This document shows positions 1 through 9,935 of a DNA stretch of 64,000 bases, piece by piece (the stretch's first letter is position 1; each line of letters starts with the position of its first letter). Source of the stretch: Nothopassalora personata (Eukaryota > Ascomycota > Dothideomycetes > Mycosphaerellales > Mycosphaerellaceae); assembly GCA_033816765.1 (NCBI GenBank), contig CM066287.1, positions 5,704,001 to 5,768,000 of the forward strand, read 5' to 3'. Made by a program: the position numbers and the translations under genes. A model generated the notes under the pieces. That model was not told the DNA's origin, searched no databases, and saw only the letters and a list, made by a program, of their open reading frames with translations.

Positions 1-1
1 C

Positions 2-3000
2 ACCCAGCAAGAGAAGGTGATCACGCGCTTGGAAAAGAAGGAAAAGACTTCAACAAAGATGATAGAAGAAGCCATCGACAAGTTCGCCGCGTACAAGACT
101 GAGCTGGCGGCCCTTCGACAGGACAAGCAAGACCTAGAGCAGCGTCTCAAGGCCATGGAGGCAAAGGAAACAGAAGCTGACGACAGTGAGAAGGAGGATG
201 CAACACTTGCACGACTAGGCAAGTACCTCCAGGATACCGACGGCGACGATTCCGACGTCGAGTCGGAAGCCAATCTCAGACGTCGGTACACCACCCACAC
301 CACGAAGGTCCCGCTGCGCAAGGCGGCCGGATCAGCTGGTGGTACACCAATGCCGAAGCCGCGGCCACGAGGCGTCTCCCCAGCAGGTTCCGGTATCAGC
401 GCTATACTCGGTCGGAAGCGCAGCTCACATGCTCAAGAACTCATCGACGACGATGATGATGCTCGGCCGACCTGTTCCGGCTCCGAAGCACGCGCCAGCG
501 GCATCAAGGCGCCGGATGCATTCTCCGGCGAGGCAGGCAAGGAACAGAAGCCTTACCTCGAGTGGAAGCAGAAGATGAAGTACTACCTACGTATGGGTTG
601 CAAGGGCTTCAGCGACGAAGACTTGAAAGCTACTGTCATCAACTGCACCACTGGATTCGCCTACAGTGTCCTCGAACCTATCGAGTCCACACTGGCTACG
701 GCGGATCACGTCTTCGAGGTGCTCGACGAGGCCTGCGGCGATAAGCATACGCGCACCACGAAGCGTGCAGAGTATCAGTACCTCAAGCAGGGTGACGGCG
801 AGGTTTTCAGCAAGTTCTGGGCCAAGTTCGTGTCATATCTGCCATACATCTCACACGACAAGGATGACCCAGATGATTTGCCCGAGCAGATGCGGGCAAA
901 GCTCAGCAAGGCTTACCGCGACTGCATCCGTGGCGAGCGTTTCAAGGATATCATGGCTATGAAGGACAAGCTCCACATGATCGAGGCTGACTTCCTTCAC
1001 GATAAGGCAGGCGGCAGTAGCGGCGGAGGTCGTCGCCATGGCGGAACTGGTGGCGACGGCAACGACAAGTCACCTCTCCAGAAAGCCAATGATGCACTCA
1101 AGAACGGCTATGATTGGGACAAGGCCAAGGATGGCGGTCTCTCATCGTTCCGGCCCATTACCCAGAAGGAGTTCGACGACCGCACTAAGTGCTTTGCTTG
1201 CAAGAAGGAGGGATGCCGCAAGACCCTTCCAACATGCCCGTATGCACCATACAAGAAGGCCTCGCGTCGTCCGAACAACAGCACTCTCGACGTGCCTGGT
1301 GTTGAGGAAAAAGTCGCCGCTTCAACAGTGCAGCTGGGCGGACGACGGCAACCTATCGCCCTAACTGCTGACCTGCCAACGGTTTGTTCTCTCTCGGTTT
1401 CACCGCACATGAGCCTCCCACCCATATCGAAGCATGTCGTGCTTTGCGGCATGGTCGGAGGGCAGCTCGTACGCTGTATGCTCGACACAGGTTGTACCTC
1501 TCTCTTTGTCCATGAGAGGTTTGCGAAACTAAATCTACAGCGCAAGCGCCTGCCAGAAGCGCTGCCATATACTGGCTCGAAGGGCAGCACTGCGGGACTG
1601 ATCACACAGATTGCCAGCATTCCAGACATCGACTTCAACGGCCAGCACGACAGCTTCAATGCCTGGGTCGCTGATCTCGGGCAATACGACCTCATCCTCG
1701 GCATGCCATGGTTTGAGTCCAACCTTCCACACATCGACTTCGTCACGCGCACGCTTACCTTCGACAGCGGGATCTCCGCTCGCTGCGAGACCAAGTCCGA
1801 TCCCAAACCTGGCACACCGCGTTTCGCCTCTGAGCCGGTGGTGGAAGGCCCTCTCGAAGACCTTCCAGACATCAACATCATAACTGTGGGAGAAGCGCAG
1901 TCTGCAGTGGACGAGGGCCAAGAAGCATACCTCGTCTGGGACTACGATGACACGTCTGACACAGCAGCAGTGCTCGACGACGTCGGATTGCACATCTGCG
2001 CCATGAACCCAGATGACCTGGAGCGCTACATGAAGGGCAAAGAGGAGGTCGACGCTAAGCAGCTCTTGCCACCTGATTTCCACCAGCGCGTCCAGGCATT
2101 CAACCCCGAGCTTGCGAAGTCACTTCCGCCACACAGGGAGGGGGACCTTGCGATCGATTTCATCCCTGGTGCTAAGCTGCCTTTCGTTAAGCCCCGGCCG
2201 GCAGGACGAGATGAGCTGATTGTGACCAAAAAGCACATCACGGATCTCGCGTCCATCGGCTACGTTCGTCCATCGACATCACGGGTCGCATCACCGCTTC
2301 TCATTGTTAAGAAGCCTGGTGGTGGACTCCGGGTGTGCGTGGACTACCGAGCCATCAACGAGATCACCATCAAGAACAGGTATCCCATACCTCAGATACG
2401 TGAAACTCTAGCGCGCCTGTCCAAGGCCAAGATGTTCACTATCCTCGATATCATTGCGGCATTCAACCAGCTCCGTATCAAAGCCGGTGACGAATGGAAG
2501 ACTGCTTTCACTACGCGCTATGGAACATACGAGTACTTGGTCGTGCCTTTTGGGCTATGTAACGCACCAGCGGCTTTCCAAGCCTACATCAATTCCGCAC
2601 TGCACGACTATCTCGATGATTTCTGCACGGCGTATTTGGACGACACTATCGTGTACACAGAGCCGCCGGAGCAGGGAGGTTTCGACGCGCTTCGCAAGCT
2701 CCACGTCGAGCACGTCAACAAGGTCCTTGACAAGCTTATCGAAGCCCGCCTGCCCTGCGACATACTGAAGTGCCGTTTCTTCCAGACCGAAGTCAAGTTC
2801 TTAGGGATCATCATCACGGCGACCGGGCTGAAGATGGATCCCAAGAAAGTTCAAGCGATCCAAGAGTGGGCGACTCCACGCAATGTTACTGACGTCCTAG
2901 CATTCCTAGGGTTGTGCAACTTCTATCGCAGATTCATCGCCGAATTCGCTACTATAGCATTCGCCCTTACATGCTTGACCCGTGGCGCCAACAGCAAGGA

Positions 3001-5395
3001 CCCAAAGCACCGTCCGGTCTGGCGCTGGACTGCAGAGTGCCAGGAGGCTTTCGATGCTCTGAAGCTGGCTTTTACCAAGGCACCAGTACTTAAGCATTTC
3101 GATCCGGACCTCCCAAGCACTGTCGAATGCGACGCCTCTGACACGGTTACAGCTGGAGTCCTGTCCCAGCCAGATCCAGACGACGGCTGGGCACTCAAAC
3201 CAGTTGCTTTCTACTCTACAAAGATGATTCCAGCGGAATGCAATTACGAGATCTACGACAAGGAACTTATGGCAATCGTGCACGCATTCGAGGAATGGCG
3301 GCCCGAGCTTATGTCTTGCGATCCAGCTACACCAATCAAGGTGCTATCCGACCACCGCGGCTTGGAGTACTTTATGACTACCAAGCAGCTTAACAGACGT
3401 CAAGCCCGGTGGGCGGAGTTCCTGTCTGCTTTCAACTTCAAGATCACGTACAGACCTGGCAAAGACAACGTGAAGGCCGACTGCCTTACACGACGATCCC
3501 AGGACCAGGACAAGTCCGATGATCTGCGCAACCGCCGCCAAGTTCTGCTCAAGGAGGACAATCTCAGCGACGAGGTGCGTGCGACACTGCCGCAGGTCGC
3601 TTGTCTCGAGGTACCCGATCCAGCAGCAACAGCCAAGCGTCAGTACGAGCTCGCCATAGCTGCACTGGAAGTCCTAGACGGCGCCACTCCAGGCGATCCT
3701 TCCATTGAGGAACAGATCCAGCTTGCGTACGCCAAAGACGAGCTCGCTTGTGACATTCGCGAAGCAATCAAGAAGGATCTGCCCAAGCTGAAGGACGCAC
3801 GCGTATCTATCACCGATTGCCGCATCGAACATGACACGATCTTCGTGCGCGACAAGGTGTATGTACCGGATTCTGAGGACTTGCGAGGCGAAGTCATGCG
3901 CCAGCACCACAACACTCTCCTCACCGGTCATCCAGGCCGCGAGAAGACGTATGAACTGATCGCCCGCGAGTACTGGTGGCCGGGGATGTTCAAGGATGTT
4001 CGCAGGTACACAGATGCATGTCACGTCTGCACCCGCATACGCGCTTTCACTCGAGCATATTCAGGAGGTTTGCGGCAGCTGCCAGTACCACAAGGAGCAT
4101 ACCGCGAAGTCACGATGGACTATGTGGTTGAGCTGCCAGCTAGCACATCAGCCGAGGGCGTCACCTTCACCAACATCCTGACAGTCACGGAGCGACTCAC
4201 CAAACGCAAACACTACATCGCAGTTAAGGACTTGACCGCCGAAACAGCGGCAGATGTCTGCCTGCGTTACATTATCAAGGACCAGGGACTTTTCGACGTC
4301 GTTTACAGCGATCGCGGGTCCCAGTGGGTCAGCGCATTCTGGAAACGCCTGTTGCTACTGATGCGCGTCGACCAGCGACTGTCTACTGCTTTCCACCCGC
4401 AAACAGATGGGCAGAGTGAAAGCACCAACAGGATTATGGAAATGTATCTCCGCGCATTCGTCAACTACGCGCAGGACGACTGGGTCCAGTTGCTTCCTAT
4501 GGCCGAGTTCGCCGCCAACAACGTACGGTCTGACACTACAGGTGTGTCACCGTTCTTCGCAACTCTGGGCCGCCATCCGCGCATGACTTTCACACCGCCA
4601 TCGGAGCTCGCCAAGCATTCTGGACCTACCGCACAGCGCATTGACCAGCAAGCTGCCGATGACTTCGCCGCCAAACTTGAGCAACTTCATGACTACTGTG
4701 CGACTCAAATGCGTTGGGCGCAGGCTCGATATGACGACAGCGCGCTCACTTCTCGACAAGCAGCACCGCGCTATCGCGTCGGCGACAAGGTTTGGCTCGA
4801 CACGCGCAACATACTGACTCGCCGACCAAGCAAGAAACTCGACCACAAGAACAACGGCCCTTGGCCAGTCGAGAAGGTACTAGGCAACGACGCATACCGA
4901 CTTACCCTGCCAGCCACTATGAAGATACACAACGTCTTCCACACCAGCCTCTTGCGCATCGCCGACTCGAACCCGTTTCCCAACCAACACGATACCGAGC
5001 CACCGCCAGTTATCGACGCCGAAGGTCAGCAACGTCACGAGGTGGAGGAGGTGATTAAGAGCAAGTGGACAGGCAGGGCGCACAAGGAGGTTCGCTACAC
5101 ATACCGATGGGTCGGCGGCGCCCACACCTCAGAGGTCTACAAAGTCAACATCGGCGGACCCGATGACTTGATCGCAGACTTTCACCACAACAACCCTGAT
5201 GCTGATGGCCCGCCGCCCGGATGGAAGCCGCCAGCGCTATGGATACCGAACGAGAAAGTTGGGTCAACCGCATTACCCGCGCACATGGCAGATGCTGGAC
5301 AACCACCTGTCTCCGCACCGACACCGACCACAGAAACGCCGGTCCTCCGCCGTTCAGCGCGCACGCGAGGAGATACAGCTGTCTCGCCGAAGTGA
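2..5395 (+). CDS. Gyp1 gag-pol polyprotein (5' partial)
   Basis: The frame is open to the left window edge, so the true start is upstream; a GTG at 17 is only the first possible start codon inside the window. Residues below count from 17. Visible in order: a coiled-coil N-terminus; a gag core (about 160-330); a zinc knuckle of form CX2CX4CX6C (about 394-410) with Cys where His is usual; an aspartic protease with DTG at 490 and an ILGMPW motif; reverse transcriptase with YLDD at 873-876; RNase H; an integrase H2C2 finger from about 1297; the DDE core D1368, D1432, E1468 (35-residue last spacing); the GDKVWL integrase C-terminus; and a divergent chromodomain-like tail. All catalytic residues are present and there is no frameshift between gag and pol, so it appears functional. 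The assignment to Ty3/Gypsy rests on RT-RNaseH-integrase order. Confidence 0.95.
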   Translation, partial: TQQEKVITRLEKKEKTSTKMIEEAIDKFAAYKTELAALRQDKQDLEQRLKAMEAKETEADDSEKEDATLARLGKYLQDTDGDDSDVESEANLRRRYTTHTTKVPLRKAAGSAGGTPMPKPRPRGVSPAGSGISAILGRKRSSHAQELIDDDDDARPTCSGSEARASGIKAPDAFSGEAGKEQKPYLEWKQKMKYYLRMGCKGFSDEDLKATVINCTTGFAYSVLEPIESTLATADHVFEVLDEACGDKHTRTTKRAEYQYLKQGDGEVFSKFWAKFVSYLPYISHDKDDPDDLPEQMRAKLSKAYRDCIRGERFKDIMAMKDKLHMIEADFLHDKAGGSSGGGRRHGGTGGDGNDKSPLQKANDALKNGYDWDKAKDGGLSSFRPITQKEFDDRTKCFACKKEGCRKTLPTCPYAPYKKASRRPNNSTLDVPGVEEKVAASTVQLGGRRQPIALTADLPTVCSLSVSPHMSLPPISKHVVLCGMVGGQLVRCMLDTGCTSLFVHERFAKLNLQRKRLPEALPYTGSKGSTAGLITQIASIPDIDFNGQHDSFNAWVADLGQYDLILGMPWFESNLPHIDFVTRTLTFDSGISARCETKSDPKPGTPRFASEPVVEGPLEDLPDINIITVGEAQSAVDEGQEAYLVWDYDDTSDTAAVLDDVGLHICAMNPDDLERYMKGKEEVDAKQLLPPDFHQRVQAFNPELAKSLPPHREGDLAIDFIPGAKLPFVKPRPAGRDELIVTKKHITDLASIGYVRPSTSRVASPLLIVKKPGGGLRVCVDYRAINEITIKNRYPIPQIRETLARLSKAKMFTILDIIAAFNQLRIKAGDEWKTAFTTRYGTYEYLVVPFGLCNAPAAFQAYINSALHDYLDDFCTAYLDDTIVYTEPPEQGGFDALRKLHVEHVNKVLDKLIEARLPCDILKCRFFQTEVKFLGIIITATGLKMDPKKVQAIQEWATPRNVTDVLAFLGLCNFYRRFIAEFATIAFALTCLTRGANSKDPKHRPVWRWTAECQEAFDALKLAFTKAPVLKHFDPDLPSTVECDASDTVTAGVLSQPDPDDGWALKPVAFYSTKMIPAECNYEIYDKELMAIVHAFEEWRPELMSCDPATPIKVLSDHRGLEYFMTTKQLNRRQARWAEFLSAFNFKITYRPGKDNVKADCLTRRSQDQDKSDDLRNRRQVLLKEDNLSDEVRATLPQVACLEVPDPAATAKRQYELAIAALEVLDGATPGDPSIEEQIQLAYAKDELACDIREAIKKDLPKLKDARVSITDCRIEHDTIFVRDKVYVPDSEDLRGEVMRQHHNTLLTGHPGREKTYELIAREYWWPGMFKDVRRYTDACHVCTRIRAFTRAYSGGLRQLPVPQGAYREVTMDYVVELPASTSAEGVTFTNILTVTERLTKRKHYIAVKDLTAETAADVCLRYIIKDQGLFDVVYSDRGSQWVSAFWKRLLLLMRVDQRLSTAFHPQTDGQSESTNRIMEMYLRAFVNYAQDDWVQLLPMAEFAANNVRSDTTGVSPFFATLGRHPRMTFTPPSELAKHSGPTAQRIDQQAADDFAAKLEQLHDYCATQMRWAQARYDDSALTSRQAAPRYRVGDKVWLDTRNILTRRPSKKLDHKNNGPWPVEKVLGNDAYRLTLPATMKIHNVFHTSLLRIADSNPFPNQHDTEPPPVIDAEGQQRHEVEEVIKSKWTGRAHKEVRYTYRWVGGAHTSEVYKVNIGGPDDLIADFHHNNPDADGPPPGWKPPALWIPNEKVGSTALPAHMADAGQPPVSAPTPTTETPVLRRSARTRGDTAVSPK

Positions 5396-5670
5396 TGAAC
5401 TGCTCGGACACGGCCTTCAATGCGTGTGTAAGCACCGACTGTAGCCTCTCGCTGTTACAGCACGGCCTTACTGAAGCACGCACACTGAAGCACCGGTCCG
5501 CGGTAACACACTGAAGCACCGGTCCGCGGTATCTACACGCACCGCTCGAGCCGACCATGCTACACATCCCTTACACGCCAGACGAGGCCGCTGTCGCATT
5601 GGTTACATACTGTTTGATTTTCTTTTTACGCACGTCGCAGGCGCTCGTGGCCATTTTGGAGGGGGGGTAC
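5396..5670 (+). other. Gyp1 3' untranslated region with 26-bp duplication and polypurine tract
   Basis: A 24-bp sequence beginning CACACTGAAG occurs at 5481-5504 and again at 5507-5530 (period 26). A G-run (GGAGGGGGGG, ending about 5667) just before the LTR is the expected polypurine tract for plus-strand priming. No antisense gene is visible here, unlike in the other two Gypsy elements of the window. Confidence 0.75.
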
Positions 5671-5856
5671 TGTCACGGGGTGGCCTTGACCTTGGACCCT
5701 TCGCCGGCTTAACCGCGGACCTTCCGGATCGGGTTAGCGCGGCTTGGCACGAGATCGACCTTGCTTCTCTCTTCTCTCTCGTTCTTAGACTCTTCGTAGA
5801 TTGTATTATTCACGACTTGACTCCTACACTCTCTGGATCTCATATCGCCCGTGTCA
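5671..5856 (+). repeat. Gyp1 3' LTR (186 bp)
   Basis: It begins TGTCACGGGG directly after the polypurine tract and ends CCCGTGTCA, giving the TG...CA ends of an LTR. The partner LTR is outside the window. Its termini and a CTTCGTAGA-like internal stretch resemble the SE LTR. Confidence 0.8.
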
Positions 5857-7395
5857 TAGCCTCTACTACTTTCGCGGCTTTAGTACTATGTTCGAGGGAG
5901 GTCTACCTCTTTAGTTATATAATACATACCGTTAGGCTAGGCCCGAGGACGTTAGTTAATGTCTTAACTAACTGCTCGTCCGGCGAGAGTTATAGCCTTA
6001 GTTTTGAGTTGCTTCTTTACTTACTACTTAGCTAACTTACTAGCTCTACGCTCGTTAAGTTCGCCGTTAGCTTCATGCTCCGCTTTAGTAAAACGTTCGG
6101 CCTCTCGTTTAACATCGACTACCCTAAATTGCTTAAGGCATTGCGCCTTAAGCAGCATCTAAGCCGCGTGATTAACTATCGCTAGGTTACTAAGAAGAAG
6201 TCGTGAGTTAGTAATACGTTAGCTAATTAATGCCTACATCTCCTCTCTCTCATTAATAAATCTAGGGTAGGTTAGTAGTATATAAGCGGCGGTTTGTCGG
6301 TGTGCTTTATCCATTCGGTCGTCCGGTGTCTAGTAAAAGTTATAGCTTAGTAATGGTGCGTAGCCTATCTTATATAAGTAAGCATTAAGCGAGATAAAGC
6401 CGGTTCTTGCTTATGTTACAATTGAGCCTAAGTAACGGCTCGCCGTCTTATACTTAGCGAGTGTTAATTTGCTTAGTTCTAGTTAAAGGCGGAACAGTAG
6501 CCGGCTATGCGTGTCTTCGGTCTACCGTTACTTCCATTTTCTCGCTAATTCGTCCTTTATGTAGCCTTATACCTACGTTATTGTCTTTATTAAGTTTTAA
6601 TAGGACTTCGCCCTATTCGCTACTTCGTTAGCGAGTATGTCGGCTAATTCGTTACCGGGGATGCCTATGTAGCCTAGTATCTAGACGATAGTAATCGGAC
6701 AAGGGGTAGTTTATCTTAACGCGTAAAAGTCCGCTATCGCCCCTTACGCAATTAATGCCGTCGCATTCGTAATTAACTTCGCTAGGCCCTAATTATCCGT
6801 ATAGATATACACTAGCTTAATTAGGTTTTACTTAATAACGGTCTTTAATACTAGTAGTATACCGTGTGCCTCGGTATAGTACGATAATAAGTGTGTTTAC
6901 GTACTAAGCGGCATAGCCTCCTAGATCGTTTCGTCTATTGTTACCGCTAAGCATCTAAGTCGGTCACCCTTCTTATCTTTCTTAAGCGAGCTATCGGTAT
7001 ATATGTATGTGCTAGGTAGCTTAATTAAGGCATCGTGCTACCGCGTCGCCGCTTCTATCGTATCTTAAATGAAAGTCTTTAGATACATGCCCTAAGGACA
7101 GTTAACGAAGGCCTATTTAAGCTTAAGTAGTAGTTAACCTCCTAGTGCGAGGTACGCCCGTTTCTAGCTAGTAAGCGGTGTAACCTATCGTCTATCTCTA
7201 TCCGGTATCGCCTCTACTAGGTAATAACTATAGCCTTTAGATACTATGCGAATGAACGTTTACATAACTATCGACTTAATCTCTAGGTCCGGCGGTGTAA
7301 CATCTAGTTCAATTTCTAGGCTAGCCTTACCCGTTATTCGAAAGGCCCCTACTATTTAGATAAGGGCTCGGTGTTAGATCTTATTAAGTAGGTTA
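5857..7395 (-). pseudogene. RIP-decayed Tad-like LINE, RNase H and 3' part
   Basis: Read on the minus strand, this AT-rich stretch gives RNase H-like motifs broken by TAA/TAG: a YTDSS-like motif near 6985-7010, IYTDN near 6783-6816 and GIPGNELAD near 6639-6675, the order expected of the RNase H domain of fungal Tad/I-type LINEs. Stops fall where Gln or Trp would be expected, the RIP pattern. It is the continuation of the LINE fragment at 40998-41403: joining the two across the small element and one copy of its GGTTA duplication gives one LINE. It sits in opposite orientation because of an inferred inversion. Family assignment is by motif only. No functional gene remains in this 1.5 kb. Confidence 0.7.
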
Positions 7396-7556
7396 TGTCA
7401 CGGTTTACCTTTGCACAGACGCACTTCGGTGTCACGTGACCTCGGGCCCGATCTTATCACGCGCTTCTCGCGACTTCTTACTTCTCTTCTTCGTAGAACT
7501 TACTCGATACTAAGGCTAATACACGTTTGCGCCCTGTTGCTGTCTTGTCCGTGTCA
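7396..7556 (+). repeat. SE copy 1 left LTR
   Basis: 161 bp, identical to 8512-8672. It is followed at once by TTAAGTTC, an octamer that also follows the 5' LTR of the chromovirus and is a candidate primer-binding site. Confidence 0.9.
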
Positions 7557-7638
7557 TTAAGTTCTACCGCGCTCGATCGCCGCAAGCGATCACCCCGACC
7601 ACGTGTGCACAGAAACGCGCGTGCGACACCGAGTCCGA

Positions 7639-7938
7639 ATGGCCGCAAACCAGACGACACTCGGAGCAGACGAATCCTAATTCATTCCCAACCTGAACCT
7701 TAACCTACTCACGAAGAAGTTCCTCCGCGACGCGCGCCAACGACAGAACGGCACACTAACCGAAGGACAACGTGAGGTGGAAGACGAGTCAGAGTGGAAT
7801 CCGGATTTCGACGACACCCAGGGTGTAGAACGACTGCGCAAGATGGCGCAAGAGACACAAGACGAGACTCAGGGCCGAGATGGTGCTGAGCAGGCTCGTC
7901 AGCAAGAGGAGCACCGGCGGAGCGCAGATACAACTTGA
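7639..7938 (+). pseudogene. Gag-like remnant of SE with one internal stop
   Basis: An ATG at 7639 opens a frame of 13 codons to TAA (7678-7680), after which the same frame stays open to TGA at 7936-7938. The second part is highly charged, Glu/Gln/Arg-rich and probably helical, like the N-terminal part of a gag protein. If the TAA was a Gln codon, the ancestral product was about 99 residues. The same broken frame is present in every SE copy, so SE has been mobilised without it. I cannot name a homologue. Confidence 0.45.
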
Positions 7939-8387
7939 GGCAAGCTGAGGCTTGATATACAGTTGGTGGACACAAGGCACACTGCGGTGTGATACTGTCT
8001 TCGCTTGAGGCTTGTATTTTTCGAGAGAGAGAGTCTTAGTTTCTCTTCGTCGTAACGAAGATACTGTCTTCGCAGATACAACTTGAGGCAAGCTGAGGCT
8101 TGATATACAGTTGGTGGACACAAGGCACACTGCGGTGTGATACTGTCTTTGCAGATACAACTTGAGGCAAGCTGAGGCTTGATATACAGTTGGTGGACAC
8201 AAGGCACACTGCGGTGTGATACTGTCTTCGCAGATACAACTTGAGGCAAGCTGAGGCTTGATATACAGTTGGTGGACACAAGGCACACTGCGGTGTGATA
8301 CTGTCTTCGCAGATACAACTTGAGGCAAGCTGAGGCTTGATATACAGTTGGTGGACACAAGGCACACTGCGGTGTGATACTGTCTTC
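7924..8387 (+). repeat. 79-bp repeats of SE copy 1 (1 + 4 units)
   Basis: One unit (7924-8002), a 69-bp insert (8003-8071) and four tandem units (8072-8387). Each unit contains two short hairpins, CAAGC-TGAG-GCTTG and CACAC-TGCG-GTGTG. The insert adds TCTTCG...CGAAGA, and the flank adds CTTGC-TGCG-GCAAG. One junction reads TCTTTGCAG instead of TCTTCGCAG. Because 79 is not a multiple of three, all frames cycle through the repeat, producing spurious minus-strand frames of up to 192 codons. Confidence 0.9.
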
Positions 8388-8511
8388 GCTTAAGGCTTGC
8401 TGCGGCAAGATATACATTGGATTGGATTGAATTGGGTAATGGCGATGGATATACCCCATTGCGATTGATTCACGCGTACGAGGGCGTACGGCGGTTTGAG
8501 AGGGGGGGTGG

Positions 8512-8672
8512 TGTCACGGTTTACCTTTGCACAGACGCACTTCGGTGTCACGTGACCTCGGGCCCGATCTTATCACGCGCTTCTCGCGACTTCTTACTTC
8601 TCTTCTTCGTAGAACTTACTCGATACTAAGGCTAATACACGTTTGCGCCCTGTTGCTGTCTTGTCCGTGTCA
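8512..8672 (+). repeat. SE copy 1 right LTR
   Basis: 161 bp, identical to the left LTR; preceded by the purine tract at about 8497-8511. Confidence 0.9.
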
Positions 8673-9909
8673 TAGACACCCTAGAACTTCAAAAACTATG
8701 GACCTAATACAGCGCAGTTTCTCCTTTCTATAGATAAGACTTAAGGTGTTACGCTACATTAAACAATGCGTACACTACTAACGAAACAAGGCTACGAGAC
8801 ATGTAAAATACGGTCACCTACAGTTTAGGACACTACCGACGAAACCATAGGACGAAGTTATAATAGACTTTATTACGAAACTCCCACCGTTAAGAGATCA
8901 AGTTACGAAACAACCATACGACATAATACTAGTTATGATTAATAGACTTACGAAATACGTATACTTTATTCCTACATTAGAAACGTATAATGTAGAGTAG
9001 CTCGGATACCTCGTACTAGATAGACTTATCCGATTCTATGGATTCCCTTAAGCGTTTATAACGGACAGAGACAAGCTATTTACATTAAACTACTAGAAGA
9101 CGCTTATAGAAACGATCGGAATTAAATATAAGCTATTAACAGTATATTATCCGGAGATAGACGGACAAACCGAAAGGATGAATTAAACGCTAGAACAATA
9201 CCTACGACACTACATTAACTATGCATAAGACAACTGGGTTTCATTACTACTAATGGCGCAGATTGCACTAAACAACTACAAATCGGAGATAACTTTAACG
9301 ACGCTATTTTATGCGAACTTTAGTAAAGATCCTAACCTATTCGGAACACCTAGATCCCATCTACAGGCCGAGAGAGTAATCGTAACGACGGATACTCTTA
9401 AGGAAGTACATAAAGAAACACGCAAGGCGATCGAAGATGTATAACGAAAACTATCTTAATAACGGTAGGACACGAGAAAAATGGCACCTCTACTAAAAAA
9501 GGGAGATAAGGTCTATCTCCTTATAAAAAACTTAAGAACAAGAAGACAGACTAAGAAACTAGATCACGTTAAGGTCGGACCATTTTTAATCGACAAAGTC
9601 GTAGGACTAGTTAACTATCGACTACGACTACCACCTAACGCAAAAATCTACCTAGTCTTCTATATCTCTAAGCTAGAACCCGTAGACGCTAGAACACCTT
9701 ACTAAGAGAGCTTCCATTTCGAGCCGGAAGCAGAAAACGAATTTGAAGTCGAAAAAATCCTAGATAAAAAGGGTTAGCGATACCTTATTAAATAGAAGGG
9801 ATACAACGAATTAGAAAATACCTAGGAACTAAAAGAAAACCTACGAAACTGTTAGTAGAAGATTCGGGAGTATCAAAACGGCGCTTGCTTAGAAGTAACT
9901 ACACTATAA
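8673..9909 (+). pseudogene. GypR integrase and chromodomain, RIP-killed
   Basis: Reading through TAA/TAG stops gives an integrase core (VIIDF..., then ITDRDKLF, then a PE-DGQTERMN motif supplying the Glu), the ALNN region (open from 9253), and the GDKVYLL...RRQTKKLDHVKVGPF integrase C-terminus (open from 9481). A chromodomain (EVEKIL...YLIK-KGY-ELENT) follows, with three stops exactly where conserved Trp residues belong. Stops elsewhere replace Gln, as in MN-TLEQYL. This is a clear RIP signature. At 9805 an A gives GYN, where other units have G giving GYD, the usual chromodomain residue. The final stop is at 9907-9909. Confidence 0.85.
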
Positions 9910-9935
9910 GACATAGTAACTTTTAAGTAAACGGA

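Larger units (their letters stand above)
1..5856 (+). mobile_element. Gyp1: Ty3/Gypsy LTR retrotransposon, 5' end outside window
   Basis: The element consists of an open gag-pol frame, a short 3' untranslated stretch, a polypurine tract ending at 5670 and a 3' LTR. The 5' LTR and primer-binding site lie left of the window. It is GC-rich and free of RIP-type stops, so it is young or was never exposed to RIP. Its LTR ends (TGTCACGG at the start, CCGTGTCA at the end) match those of the small element SE, suggesting that Gyp1 or a close relative supplies SE's proteins. Confidence 0.9.
7396..8672 (+). mobile_element. SE copy 1: non-autonomous small LTR element (TRIM-like)
   Basis: Two identical 161-bp LTRs (7396-7556 and 8512-8672, TGTCACGG...CCGTGTCA) flank 955 bp with no pol gene. 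The interior has a broken gag-like frame, a block of 79-bp repeats and a purine tract (GAGAGGGGGGG) before the right LTR. The LTR contains a perfect GTCACGTGAC palindrome. It must borrow enzymes; Gyp1-like elements share its LTR ends and polypurine tract. The flanks do not match (GGTTA left, TAGAC right), so this copy is a recombination product, not a simple insertion. Confidence 0.9.

Noticed and set aside
1108..1881. 257-codon minus-strand frame in Gyp1
   Set aside because: Shadow of gag-protease coding sequence with no recognisable domain.
5817..6035. 72-codon plus-strand frame after the Gyp1 LTR
   Set aside because: Begins inside the LTR and runs into LINE remains read on the wrong strand; low-complexity, no motif.
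7478..7660. 60-codon minus-strand frame over the SE LTR
   Set aside because: Spans the LTR boundary, present in each SE only because the DNA is copied; no supporting motif.
7924..8387. CRISPR-like array
   Set aside because: The units are directly adjacent with no spacers, 79 bp long, inside an LTR element of a eukaryote.
7789..8459. Minus-strand open frames of up to 192 codons over the SE repeats, also in the other SE copies
   Set aside because: They are translations of the 79-bp repeat cycling through three frames; repetitive, no start context, and length changes with repeat number.
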